This document shows, piece after piece, positions 25,718 through 34,326 of a stretch of 43,243 bases of DNA (the first letter of the stretch is position 1; each line of letters starts with the position of its first letter). The stretch spans positions 1-43,243 of the forward strand of contig CAZPIC010000020.1 in the NCBI GenBank assembly GCA_964586835.1, given 5' to 3'. The translations under genes and the position numbers were made by a program. The notes under the pieces were generated by a model. It had not been told where the DNA came from and did not search any database. It was given only the letters and a program-made list of their open reading frames with translations. Source of the stretch: CAZLYF01 sp964586835. Its GTDB lineage: Bacteria > Bacillota > Clostridia > Christensenellales > Aristaeellaceae.

Positions 25718-25865
25718 AAGCCCCGTATCAGGTCCATCCTATCCTTAAAAGTCGACATTGAGGCCCCCGAGCGGGTTTCCTCAGGCGATATAGAACAGCT
25801 CCGGCAAGCAGTGCTTCTGCGGCTGTCGGACGCGCAACCCGCCGGAGCGCGCAGGGAGGATATCA

Positions 25866-27203
25866 ATGAAAGCAGTCATAGCCGGAGGTGTTGCCGCTGG
25901 GATGTCAGCGGCCTCAAAGATCAAAAGGGTTGATCCCTCCGCCCAGGTCACCGTATATGAAAAGGGTGGCTTTCTCTCCTACGGGGCCTGTGGCCTTCCC
26001 TATTTCATCGGGGGCTACAACGATGATCCGGACCTCCTGATCGCTAGGACAAAGGAGGAGTTTGAGCGCCAGGGCATCTCCATCTTCCTGCACCATGAAG
26101 TCATCGCCTTGAACGCCGCGACCCGCAGCGTGCAGGTGCGAAACCTTAGCACGGGGGACGTCTTTGAGGACAGCTACGACAGCTTCCTGATCGCCACAGG
26201 CTGCAACAGCGCAAACCTCCCGATCCCCGGCGCGGACCTGCCCGGCGTATTTCGGGTCAGATCCATGGAGGAGGGGCTGCTCCTCAAGCGCGTCCTCTCG
26301 CGCCCGGACGTCAGAAGGGCTGTCATCATCGGCGGGGGCTACATCGGCGTGGAAATGGCGGAGGTCCTGGCCGCGCGCGGGCTTGAGACCGTGTTGCTGG
26401 AGGCGGCGGACAGGATCCTCTTGCCCTTTGAACCGGAGTTTTCAGTGCTGGCAACCCAGGAGCTTGAACGCAACGGAGTCCGCGTGCGTGTCCAGGAGGG
26501 TGCTTTGTCCATCGCGGACCTGGGCGACATCAGGCGGGTGACGACAGCCAGGGGGGTCTATGACGCAGAGCTTGTCCTGATCAGCGTGGGTGTCGTGCCT
26601 GCCACAGGCTTTTTGAAGGATACAGGAATCCGACTGGCGGAAAACGGCGCGGTCATCGTGGACAGGGAGATGCGGACCTCGCTTCCCGGCGTCTTCTCCG
26701 CGGGTGACTGTGCTACCGTCTACAACCGGGTCATGGAGGAGGACAGCTTTCAGCCGCTGGGCACCGTAGCTAACAAGTGTGGCCGCATCGCCGGGGGTAA
26801 CATGACCGGTCTTCGGCAGAAATTTCCAGGCGCCCTCGGTTCAGCTGCGGTGAAGATCTGCGACCTGGAGCTCGCCCGCACAGGCCTTGGCGAGCGTGAT
26901 GCCAAAAAGCTTGGCTTTGAGACCAGCACCTCGATGATCTCTACCATGAACCACCCCCCCTACTATCCAGGCAGCAGGAAGATCTCTATCAAGCTGGTCT
27001 GTGAGAAGGGCACTCGACGCCTGCTGGGCGCCTGTGCCGGGGGCGGCTTCGGTTGCGGCGCGGTGCTCAGGATCAACGCGCTCGCGCTCGCGGTCCAGGC
27101 AAGGCTCAGCGCCGATGATGTGGGCATGGCGGATTTCGCCTATGCGCCACCGTTTTCGGGTGCCTGGGACGCAGTACACATTGCAGCCAATACGGTTCCA
27201 TGA
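25866..27203 (+). CDS. CoA-disulfide reductase / NADH oxidase-like flavoprotein
   Basis: The 445-residue protein is a single-cysteine pyridine nucleotide-disulfide oxidoreductase. It starts with a GGVAAGMSAA FAD-binding motif. The redox Cys42 lies in YGACGLPYFIGG, as in CoA-disulfide reductases and NADH oxidases. A second NAD(P)-binding motif IIGGGYIGVEMAE and the FAD-phosphate motif FSAGDCA follow. The family reduces CoA disulfide, persulfides or oxygen. Its stop overlaps the next start (ATGA), so it is translationally coupled to the CoA-transferase-like pair, which supports a CoA-linked substrate. The 148 bp before it hold no gene I recognise. Confidence 0.88.
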   Translation: MKAVIAGGVAAGMSAASKIKRVDPSAQVTVYEKGGFLSYGACGLPYFIGGYNDDPDLLIARTKEEFERQGISIFLHHEVIALNAATRSVQVRNLSTGDVFEDSYDSFLIATGCNSANLPIPGADLPGVFRVRSMEEGLLLKRVLSRPDVRRAVIIGGGYIGVEMAEVLAARGLETVLLEAADRILLPFEPEFSVLATQELERNGVRVRVQEGALSIADLGDIRRVTTARGVYDAELVLISVGVVPATGFLKDTGIRLAENGAVIVDREMRTSLPGVFSAGDCATVYNRVMEEDSFQPLGTVANKCGRIAGGNMTGLRQKFPGALGSAAVKICDLELARTGLGERDAKKLGFETSTSMISTMNHPPYYPGSRKISIKLVCEKGTRRLLGACAGGGFGCGAVLRINALALAVQARLSADDVGMADFAYAPPFSGAWDAVHIAANTVP

Positions 27204-28021
27204 CAAGCAAGCTACAGTCGCTCAAGACCGCGGTGTCCATGATCTCCGACGGTGCCGTGGTAGGTCTTGGCGGGGTCACGCTCAACCGTGCTTCGATGGC
27301 TGCCGTCTACGAGCTTGCCCGGGCTAAAAAGCGTGGGCTCCATCTCGTGAAGACCGCAGGCGCCCTGGATGTCGACCTCCTCTGCCTGGCAGGCTGCGCA
27401 AGTGAGGTCTCCTCCGGTTTCATCGGCTGTGAAACAGCATTCGGGCTCTGCCCCAACTACCGCAAGAGCGTCCAGGAAGGCAGCGTCCGAGCCAACGAGC
27501 ATGCCTGCTATACGGTCATCTCAGCCCTGCGAGCCGCGGCGTACGGCATCCCCTTTATGCCTGTCCGGGGGCTCGTAGAAAGCGACCTCATTGCAGCAAA
27601 CTCCTATTTTCGCGCAACGACGGATCCCTTTTCCGGGGAACAGATCTACACTGTGCAAGCCATCAGGCCGGACTGGGCCATCGTACACGTCCAGCTTGCC
27701 GACGAGTTTGGCAACGCGCTGATCGAAGGCCCCGCTTATGATGACCTCCTCCTCACCCGTGCTGCCGAAAGCGTACTGGTCACTGCGGAGGAAATCGTCA
27801 AGACTGATCGCTTCGCACAGGGTGAGCTGAAGGCCAACATCCCACACTTCCTCACACATGCCGTCGTTCTTGTAAAAGGGGGTGCTCACCCCTGTTCCTG
27901 CTATGGCCGTTACGGGGTCGATGGCGATGAAATCCAGTCGCTTCTCGCACTCCGGGATCTCGGAGCCCTGGATGAATGGCTGAAAAGCCGGGAAGAGGAC
28001 CAGCGTGTACAGGGTTTGTGA
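27200..28021 (+). CDS. CoA-transferase family subunit A (glutaconate CoA-transferase/IpdA-like)
   Basis: The 273-residue protein is a family I CoA-transferase alpha-like subunit, with GLGGVTLNRASMA early and LRAAAYGIPFMPVRG at about 110-124. Glu100 (ANEHACYT) lies where IpdA, the mycobacterial ring-opening hydrolase subunit of this fold, has its catalytic Glu; this alignment is by eye. It overlaps the flavoprotein gene by 4 bases and the subunit B gene by 17 bases, so the two subunits should form a complex. True CoA transfer or a hydrolytic C-C cleavage on a CoA thioester are both possible. Confidence 0.85.
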   Translation: MTSKLQSLKTAVSMISDGAVVGLGGVTLNRASMAAVYELARAKKRGLHLVKTAGALDVDLLCLAGCASEVSSGFIGCETAFGLCPNYRKSVQEGSVRANEHACYTVISALRAAAYGIPFMPVRGLVESDLIAANSYFRATTDPFSGEQIYTVQAIRPDWAIVHVQLADEFGNALIEGPAYDDLLLTRAAESVLVTAEEIVKTDRFAQGELKANIPHFLTHAVVLVKGGAHPCSCYGRYGVDGDEIQSLLALRDLGALDEWLKSREEDQRVQGL

Positions 28022-28727
28022 CCAGATCTGCGTTTCTCTCGCTCGCCTGATCCGGGACGGAGAGACCGTTTTCCATGGCGTTTCCTCCCACCTCCCCATG
28101 GTCGCACTGATGCTTGCGAAAAGACTGCACGCGCCTCACGCGACACACCTGAACATCCCGGGCGGCGTTGATCCCCGCCCGGGCTTCTTTGAAAGCGCCA
28201 CCAGTGCAGGCGACAGCCTGTATCAAAGCGCCGTCTCCGCCTTCTCCCTTGCTGAAGCCTTCGATCTGTCCATGCGTGGAAAGCTGGATGTCTCTTTTCT
28301 GTCAGGCGTGCAGTTTGACAGGAGCGGCGGAGTCAACGCTTCCGTCATAGGAGAATACGCAAAGCCCAAGGTGCGCCTGCCGGGCGGGGCTGGAAGCGCT
28401 GTTTTTATTCCGACTGCCAGGCGCGCCATCCTCTGGCGAAGCAAACACGACCGGCGTACCCTTGTCGACAAGGTCGGCTTCCTGACCTCCAGGGGCAGGG
28501 TGTCCGATCTTGTCACGCCGCTATGCCACTTCTTCATGCACGAGGGTGAACTCGTCCTCAAAAGCGTCCATCAGCACTCTTCCATCGAGGAGGTCGCCCA
28601 GCATACCGGGTTCCCCCTCCGCTACTTCACGCTGACTCAAACCGAGCCCCCAAGCCCCATTGAGCTTGCCACCCTCCGGAAGATCGATCCGCAGGACCTG
28701 AGAAACCTGGAATTTCTTCCCCGGTAA
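28005..28727 (+). CDS. CoA-transferase family subunit B, catalytic Glu replaced
   Basis: The 240-residue protein aligns with the glutaconate CoA-transferase beta subunit, with RLHAPHATHLNIPGGVDPRP early and KVGFLTSRGRVSD and NTGF-like HTGFPLRYF late. In the classical enzyme the segment after APDC reads ...IIVESG with the CoA-accepting Glu. Here the aligned residue is Ile within LNIPGG, so the covalent CoA-glutamate mechanism seems lost. IpdB-type subunits also lack it. The start is a GTG with AGAGGA 5 bases before it, inside the end of subunit A. Confidence 0.82.
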   Translation: MYRVCDQICVSLARLIRDGETVFHGVSSHLPMVALMLAKRLHAPHATHLNIPGGVDPRPGFFESATSAGDSLYQSAVSAFSLAEAFDLSMRGKLDVSFLSGVQFDRSGGVNASVIGEYAKPKVRLPGGAGSAVFIPTARRAILWRSKHDRRTLVDKVGFLTSRGRVSDLVTPLCHFFMHEGELVLKSVHQHSSIEEVAQHTGFPLRYFTLTQTEPPSPIELATLRKIDPQDLRNLEFLPR

Positions 28728-29159
28728 GCACCCCGGACACGCGCCGGTCCTCTCATAACAGACGCGGTGATCCGTTGCGACCTGGGCGTCAGGCCATCAA
28801 AAAGAAGAAGCGGACGCGGCCCCGTACGGCGCGCCTTTCTCTTTAAAAATCCGATGTTGCTTGACGATATCAGGGAACCGCTGAAATGTCCCCAGGCGTC
28901 AGGCTTGCGGTCTGAAGATCAGCGATGATGCGCTGAGCGCTGCGTATCGGACGCTCTCCACACAGCCGGGGAGCGCCGCTGACAGCCATGGCTACCGTAA
29001 AGACATTGCAAGCATCCCGGACGAGTCCAAGCAGGCTTCTCCCCTCGCGTGAGCCTCCTCATGGCGAAGGGCCTCCTCTTCAACCGGATGAAGGCGGCGC
29101 AGGGACCAGGCTGCAAGCTGCGCAGAGCCGCCTCTGTTGCCTAAAGGGGTTTGGACGTC
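28728..29159. other. 432-bp gap, possible decayed reading frame
   Basis: No intact gene is recognised. On the plus strand a frame stays open from about 28730 to 28925, and another from about 28888 to 29051 reads DDALSAAYRTLS, then DSHGYRKDIASIPDES before a stop. This looks more protein-like than chance but matches no family I know. It may be a frameshifted remnant of one more cluster gene. A ribosome site AAAGGGG for mtnA lies at its right end. I see no promoter of good quality. Confidence 0.35.
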
Positions 29160-30254
29160 ATGATGAGCCCAGAAAAGAAAAACATTCTCCACTATGAAAC
29201 AGTTGCCCTGGATGACGACGACAGCGCACTGTTGATCCTTGACCAAACCAGGCTTCCCAGCGAGATTAAGGTCCTCCGACTGCACAGCCAGGAGGAGATC
29301 TGGGAGGCAATCAACCTGCTGAAGGTGCGCGGCGCACCAGCCATCGGCGTGGCGGCGGCCTTTGGCGCCTACCTGGCAGCCAAGGCTATCACAGCGGTGT
29401 CCTACGCGGAATTTCACACCAGGTTCCAGGAAGCCAGTGCCTACCTCGCCAGTTCGCGCCCCACCGCGGTCAACCTCTTCTGGGCGCTGGACAGGATGGA
29501 GAGAGTGGTCGCGGACAACCCGGACAGGCCCATTCCCGACATCAAGCAGCTCCTGCACGATGAAGCCCTCGCGATCAGAAAAGAGGATGAGTGGGTCTGC
29601 AGGAGCATCGGAGAGCATGGCCTGACGCTGATCCGCGACGGGGACGGCATCCTGACCCACTGCAACGCGGGGCAGCTGGCCACCTCCAGGTACGGGACGG
29701 CGCTCGCGCCCCTTCACCTGGGCCGGGAACGAGGCATGCAGTTTCGCGTATACGTGGATGAGACACGGCCGCTGCTGCAGGGCATCCGCCTGTCCGCCTT
29801 TGAGCTTCAGGCCGCCGGCATCGACACGACGGTCCTCTGCGACAACATGGCCTCCCAGGTCATGAAAAACGCTTGGATCGACGCTGTATTCGTAGGCTGT
29901 GACCGGGTCGCCGCCAACGGGGACACCTGCAATAAAATCGGCACCTCCGGCGTGGCCATCCTCGCCAGACATTATGGCATCCCCTTCTATGTCTGCGCAC
30001 CGACGTCCACCCTCGACATGGACATGAAAAGCGGCGGGGACATCCCCATCGAGGAGCGCCCTGCCCACGAGGTGACCGAAATGTGGTATCAAAAGCGCAT
30101 GGCGCCTGAGGGGATCAGGGCGTACAATCCGGCTTTCGATGTGACGGAACACGGGCTGGTTACAGCCTTTGTCACCGAGTATGGGATCGTCCGGCCGCCC
30201 TATGGCGAAGGGCTGCAAAGGCTCTTTGAGCAAAAGGCGGCCAGCCGGGCATGA
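29160..30254 (+). CDS. mtnA: S-methyl-5-thioribose-1-phosphate isomerase family protein (MtnA or 5-deoxyribose-1-P isomerase)
   Basis: The 364-residue protein has the aldose-phosphate isomerase fold of MtnA. The substrate loop VRGAPAIG is at 56-63, the catalytic Cys168 is in THCNAGQLAT, and the catalytic Asp248 is in VGCDRVAANGD. MtnA converts 5-methylthioribose 1-phosphate to the ribulose 1-phosphate. The same enzyme or paralogues (DrdI) use 5-deoxyribose 1-phosphate. With a class II aldolase in the same cluster the product could be cut to dihydroxyacetone phosphate plus (methylthio)acetaldehyde. No MtnK/DrdK kinase or MTA phosphorylase is seen in the window. The ATG at 29160 has AAAGGGG 10 bases upstream; a TTG at 29151 is too close to that site. 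Confidence 0.9.
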   Translation: MMSPEKKNILHYETVALDDDDSALLILDQTRLPSEIKVLRLHSQEEIWEAINLLKVRGAPAIGVAAAFGAYLAAKAITAVSYAEFHTRFQEASAYLASSRPTAVNLFWALDRMERVVADNPDRPIPDIKQLLHDEALAIRKEDEWVCRSIGEHGLTLIRDGDGILTHCNAGQLATSRYGTALAPLHLGRERGMQFRVYVDETRPLLQGIRLSAFELQAAGIDTTVLCDNMASQVMKNAWIDAVFVGCDRVAANGDTCNKIGTSGVAILARHYGIPFYVCAPTSTLDMDMKSGGDIPIEERPAHEVTEMWYQKRMAPEGIRAYNPAFDVTEHGLVTAFVTEYGIVRPPYGEGLQRLFEQKAASRA

Positions 30255-30382
30255 AGCTGAACCCTCCGTTTCCCGGGCTGTCTCTCACAGCTCAAAGACA
30301 GACCATGGGCAAGGGCGCCCTGAAGGAACGTCCCGCACGCCAAGCATGGCGCGCAGGCCAGGCGGGAGGCTTGCGGAAGCCT

Positions 30383-30526
30383 GTCAACGTGTCAACCCGC
30401 CACGTTCACCCGTCCCAAAGGGCTGTGGTCGTATTTTTTCGCCGGAATCCGGCTTATGAGGCTGTGCACGCCCTGCTTAAGCCTGGGCAGCGTGCCTGTG
30501 TGGAGCAGGCGGACAATGTCCGGTGA
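30383..30526 (+). pseudogene. pduL: pduL-like phosphate acyltransferase remnant
   Basis: About 48 codons read like the start of PduL: VNVSTRHVHPSQ (family V-x-V-S-x-R-H-V-H-L-S-x), then AYEAVHALLKPGQRACVEQADNV (family GYEL...L-x-x-PGQ-x-A-x-E-E-x-V-x-V). The two His of the zinc site survive. The frame then stops, and the remaining 170 residues of a normal PduL cannot be followed with confidence in any frame. PduL makes acyl phosphate from acyl-CoA, so a lost acetaldehyde-to-acetyl phosphate branch would fit the cluster. Confidence 0.5.
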
Positions 30527-31238
30527 ATCCCGAACTGCGGGCCTGTCAACGGTGCAAAATGCGTCCGTCTTGGCCGGGGGATCCTCGTCTTTCTGTTCCT
30601 TCCCTGCCGCCTCCACAAGAGGGACAGGCCTTCGGGCTGAAGGACTGGGTCTCCCCTTTGGTCGACCGCCTCGGGCTGCTGGGAGCCAGACCGGCACCGT
30701 AGAATAGCCTACAGGGTGGGGCGCAAGAAAACGGCGCTGATGCTGTCCCTGGGCTCTCCCACCCTGAGCCACCAGACCATCGCCGGCCTCATCGACCCAA
30801 AGACGCTGTGGACAGCTGTGCGCGGCAAGCGACCGCTTTGACAACATCACGCGATCATAGCGGTTGTATTTTGCGCTCCAAGCCTGCTGCTGTCAGCGCA
30901 GGCTGCGCTCAGCGCCAGCAATAGCACGGCCTGTCGATCACGCGGCTTCTTATTGCCTGCCTCTATGGTGATCACAAGGCTGTTTTCAGCGTGGGCGCCC
31001 CGTCTTAAGCCCATCAGCATGCAGGCGGGCCTGCGATAGCCACCCGTCGACATTGTCACCGTGGCGGCGAGGTCAAAGACTGCATGGGCCTTCCCGCGTG
31101 ACGCAGACAAGCATGTCCGCTGGCAAACTCCTTCGCCGCCTACAAAAGCCTCGAGGCCATGCTGTGAACGCGCGGTGGACGCGCCATCCTCATCCTTCCA
31201 AAGCTTAAGTTCCAGGTCCCCCCGGTCCACATTTAACG
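30527..31238. other. About 700 bp without a recognisable intact gene
   Basis: The stretch looks degenerate. The first 200 bases may be the scrambled rest of the pduL remnant. On the minus strand a frame of 127 codons (31230-30847) begins with GTG inside a longer open stretch that overlaps the mtaD end out of frame. It contains AGNKKPRDRQAVLLLALSA but matches nothing I know and lacks a ribosome site. I see no convincing terminator for mtnA. Confidence 0.4.
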
Positions 31239-32507
31239 CTATGGCATCAGCCTTGCCGCAGCCTTGGCTGCTGCATGGCGCCAGTACGCTTCGTCCAGGC
31301 TCAGGTATTCCCCCTCCCTGTAGAGAACCCTACCGTTGACCATTGTCAGGCGCACGTTCTCCCCGCAGGCGGCGTAGACCAGGTCTGAAAGCGGATCGTT
31401 GCCGGGTTGCAGGTTCACAGCCTGCCCATCGAGGAGAATGAGGTCCGCCCTCATCCCCTCCCTGAGCGTTCCGACATCCGGAAAGCCCATGGCCTTCGCA
31501 CTCCCCTCCGTAGCCATCGCCAGCGCCTCCCGCGCCCCCATCAGCGAGGCGTCTTCACGGACGCCCTTTTGCAAAAGAGAAGCCAGGCGCAACTCCCGAA
31601 ACATATCCAGCGTGTTGTTCGAAGCCGGACCATCGGTGCCAAGAGCCACACGGATGCCCCCCTCCGTCATGGCTGGAAGATTGGTGACGCCGCTTGCCAG
31701 TTTCAGGTTGCTGGCGGGGCAGTGGGCCACGCTCACCCCGGCATTCAACAGCAGCGGAAGCTCCTCCGCGCGCAAATGGACACAGTGGGCTGCAATCACG
31801 GGCACGGAGAACAGCCCCAGGTCGCTGAAGTGCCTGGCGGGCGTCATCCCATGGCGCAGGAGGCAGCCCTCCACCTCCTGCCTCGTCTCCGACAGGTGCG
31901 TGTGCACGCCTGTCCCCAGCGCAGCGGCGGTCTGTGCAGCAAGGACGGCGTCCTCTCGCGTAGAGCTGTACTCCGCGTGCAGCCCCACATAGACCTTCAG
32001 ACGCCCGTCCCCCGCCCCCTCCCAGTCCGCATGCAGCGTCCGGTGGCTCAAGATGCCTTCCCTGTCAACGCTTCCACGGGAGACATTCGCGCGGATGCCG
32101 CTGTCATGCGCCGCCTGAAGCACCTCCTCCACATGGAAGTACATGTCCGCAAAGGCCGTCGTCCCGGTGCGCAGCATCTCCATGATGGCCAGCATCGTCC
32201 CCGCGCGCACAATATCCGGCGTCAGGTTGGCCTCTACGCGGAAGATCTGCTGGAGCCAGTCGTGTAGGTTCAGGTCCGAACCCACACCGCGCATCAGCGA
32301 CATCGCCGCGTGCGTATGGGCGTTGGCAAGGCCCGGCATGCACAGGTCCCCCCGGCCATCGAGGGTCTCCATGACGCCTTCCCCCAGAGGCTCCGGGCAA
32401 TCCGCCCTGTCCCCCGCGTAGCGCACACGGGTCCCTTCCACCAGGACACAGCCGTCCTGCCAGTATTCTTCCCCGTCGAACAGCCTGACGTTGCTGATGC
32501 GAAGCAT
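31239..32507 (-). CDS. mtaD: 5'-methylthioadenosine / S-adenosylhomocysteine (5'-deoxyadenosine) deaminase
   Basis: The 422-residue amidohydrolase has the MtaD/DadD metal set: His64 and His66 (NAHTHAAMS), His204 (HTHLSET), His241 (AHCVHL) and Asp292 (LGTDGPASN). The family deaminates MTA, SAH, adenosine or 5'-deoxyadenosine to the inosyl compounds. It follows ahcY by 13 bp, so the two are cotranscribed. Together they suggest SAH handling through S-inosylhomocysteine, as known in methanogens. GAGGAGG sits 8 bases before the ATG at 32507. Its location beside mtnA, on the opposite strand, fits S-adenosylmethionine by-product salvage. Confidence 0.88.
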   Translation of the reverse strand: MLRISNVRLFDGEEYWQDGCVLVEGTRVRYAGDRADCPEPLGEGVMETLDGRGDLCMPGLANAHTHAAMSLMRGVGSDLNLHDWLQQIFRVEANLTPDIVRAGTMLAIMEMLRTGTTAFADMYFHVEEVLQAAHDSGIRANVSRGSVDREGILSHRTLHADWEGAGDGRLKVYVGLHAEYSSTREDAVLAAQTAAALGTGVHTHLSETRQEVEGCLLRHGMTPARHFSDLGLFSVPVIAAHCVHLRAEELPLLLNAGVSVAHCPASNLKLASGVTNLPAMTEGGIRVALGTDGPASNNTLDMFRELRLASLLQKGVREDASLMGAREALAMATEGSAKAMGFPDVGTLREGMRADLILLDGQAVNLQPGNDPLSDLVYAACGENVRLTMVNGRVLYREGEYLSLDEAYWRHAAAKAAARLMP

Positions 32508-32520
32508 CCGATGCACCTCC

Positions 32521-33792
32521 TCAGCCGCCGGAGGAGCGCAGGTATGCCTCCTGCTCCCCGGACAGCGTATCAATCCGTTTTCCCATCGTCTCAAGCTTCA
32601 TGCGTGCCACCAGGACGTCGATGTCCTCGGGCACCTCATGGACCCCCGGGCCAAGGTTTCGCGCGTTCTTAATCAGGTGTTCGGCTGACAGCGCCTGCAG
32701 CGCGAAGCTGATGTCCATGATCTCCGCGGGGTGGCCGTCGCCCGCTGCCAGGTTGACAAGGCGGCCCCCGGCCAGCAGGCATACGGTTCTGACACCCTTT
32801 CCGCCCCCGTCAAACGCGAAGACTTCAATATTTCTTCGCGCTTCGTGCACGCTGAGGGCTCCCCCGCGCATGGCAGCGGCAGCGACCTCCACATCAAAGT
32901 GGCCGGCATTGCATAAAATAGCCCCCTCCTTCATCGCGCCTACATGGCGGGGGGTGATGACATCCCGGCAGCCTGTTACCGTCACAAAAAAGTCTCCCAG
33001 GGCGGCAGCCTCTTCCATGGGCATCACGTCAAACCCGTCCATCACCGCTTCGACAGCCTTGATCGGATCCACCTCGCAGACAATCACGCGGGCGCCGAGG
33101 CCCACTGCGCGGCGGGCCACGCCCTTTCCGCACCAACCATAGCCTGCCACGACGGCTATCTTCCCCGCCACAACCAGGTTGGTGGTACGCATGATGCCGT
33201 CCCATACAGACTGGCCGGTGCCGTAACGGTTGTCTAACAGGTACTTCATCTTCGCGTCATTGACGCAGATCATCGGAAACCTGAGGCTTCCCTCCCGGTC
33301 GCGTGCGCGCAGACGCCTGACACCGGTGGTGGTTTCTTCGCAGCCGCCGATGAGCTTTGAGGCCAGGTCGGGGCGCTCGTCCAGAAGGATGTCAACGAAG
33401 TCTCCCCCGTCGTCAATGACCAGGTGCGGCCTACACTCCAGCGCCGCCATCAGATGCGCCCGATATTCGGCGGGGTCCGCGCCATACACAGCATATACAC
33501 GGACCCCCAAAGAGGCCAGAGCCGCAGCCACATCGTCCTGGGTGGACAGGGGGTTGCTTCCCGTGGCATACACTTCGGCCCCTCCGGCTGAAAGCAGCAA
33601 CGCAAGCCGCGCGGTCTTCGCCTCTAAGTGGATGGACAGTGCAACGCGCAAACCGGCAAAGGGACGTTCCTTGCAAAAACGGCGTTCAAGAATAAAAAGC
33701 AGAGGCATGTGAGCCCGCACCCATTCAATCTTCCTCAGTCCCTCCGGCGCGAGGGAAGGGTCCTTCACCCTGCACTCAGGCATGTCTCCCAT
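32521..33792 (-). CDS. ahcY: Adenosylhomocysteinase (short, Thermotoga/archaeal type)
   Basis: The 423-residue protein is an S-adenosylhomocysteine hydrolase. It has the substrate and NAD region NDAKMKYLLDNRYGTGQS, with the Lys and Asp-Asn of the active site, and the Rossmann motif AGYGWCGKGVARRA. A C-terminal LVNLAAGDGHPAEIMD is followed by a short tail. It lacks the 40-residue insertion of many proteobacterial enzymes. Members of this short group act on SAH or, in Methanocaldococcus, on S-inosylhomocysteine. The mtaD gene directly downstream makes the second option attractive. The ATG at 33792 has GGAGG 5 bases upstream. Confidence 0.9.
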   Translation of the reverse strand: MGDMPECRVKDPSLAPEGLRKIEWVRAHMPLLFILERRFCKERPFAGLRVALSIHLEAKTARLALLLSAGGAEVYATGSNPLSTQDDVAAALASLGVRVYAVYGADPAEYRAHLMAALECRPHLVIDDGGDFVDILLDERPDLASKLIGGCEETTTGVRRLRARDREGSLRFPMICVNDAKMKYLLDNRYGTGQSVWDGIMRTTNLVVAGKIAVVAGYGWCGKGVARRAVGLGARVIVCEVDPIKAVEAVMDGFDVMPMEEAAALGDFFVTVTGCRDVITPRHVGAMKEGAILCNAGHFDVEVAAAAMRGGALSVHEARRNIEVFAFDGGGKGVRTVCLLAGGRLVNLAAGDGHPAEIMDISFALQALSAEHLIKNARNLGPGVHEVPEDIDVLVARMKLETMGKRIDTLSGEQEAYLRSSGG

Positions 33793-33876
33793 TGCAGCCT
33801 CCTTCCGTAGAGCAGGGATCCCGCAGGCATTCACGCCAGGCCTCGGATGCACCGCGCTCAGATTCTCGTTTGGTCC

Positions 33877-33906
33877 AGCATACAGGAGTCAGGATCGATG
33901 CCGCAA
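33877..33906 (-). promoter_or_regulatory. Candidate promoter of ahcY-mtaD
   Basis: On the minus strand TTGCGG (33906-33901), 18 bp, TATGCT (33882-33877). Both boxes deviate from consensus. The leader of about 80 bases does not match an SAH riboswitch that I can recognise. Confidence 0.4.
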
Positions 33907-34326
33907 GCGTTCAGACGCTACAGGGCGGAGTTCAAGCATGCCCCACTGATGTATGCCACACAGGCTCTACCATGATGTATCATAAGGCGATGATGAAAAC
34001 AGGACCCTTCGCACGTTTCCCATGTCTTTAGGAGGCGACTGCGCTTCTTGAGTGCAGGAAGAAGCATACCACCAAATGCCGTGCCTTGTCTGCCAGAACC
34101 AGACTATCTTCTAAGGTCACAGCCCCCAGCGCTGTCAACGGCCCTATGGAATCATGGCGCTTCCCGGGCGACAGAGGGACAGGGATTGAAAGATGAAGGC
34201 CCTTTGCGATGGCGTGGCTTTTCATGACGAGGGGGATCGTGCAGAGGACAGGTTCAGGACAACAAAGACGACGCTGGCGTGCCGTCTGGTTCAGGGCACA
34301 TCGTCGCTCCCCTGTGCCGGCGTAAT
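33907..34326. other. 420-bp gap, nothing recognised
   Basis: No gene, RNA or clear promoter is seen. A minus-strand frame of 101 codons (34333-34028) runs into the tandem repeat, has no ribosome site and resembles no family I know, so it is not called. Confidence 0.5.

Noticed and set aside
25718..25865. In-frame continuation of the aldolase beyond its TAG
   Set aside because: About 60 further open codons exist, but the protein already has full family length and the stretch matches nothing, so read-through or a frameshifted gene is not claimed.
30847..31230. Minus-strand 127-codon frame after mtaD
   Set aside because: No ribosome site or recognised family; kept only as a note in the gap entry.
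33793..33880. SAH or SAM riboswitch before ahcY
   Set aside because: I could not align the leader to either consensus, and no terminator or sequestering helix is clear.
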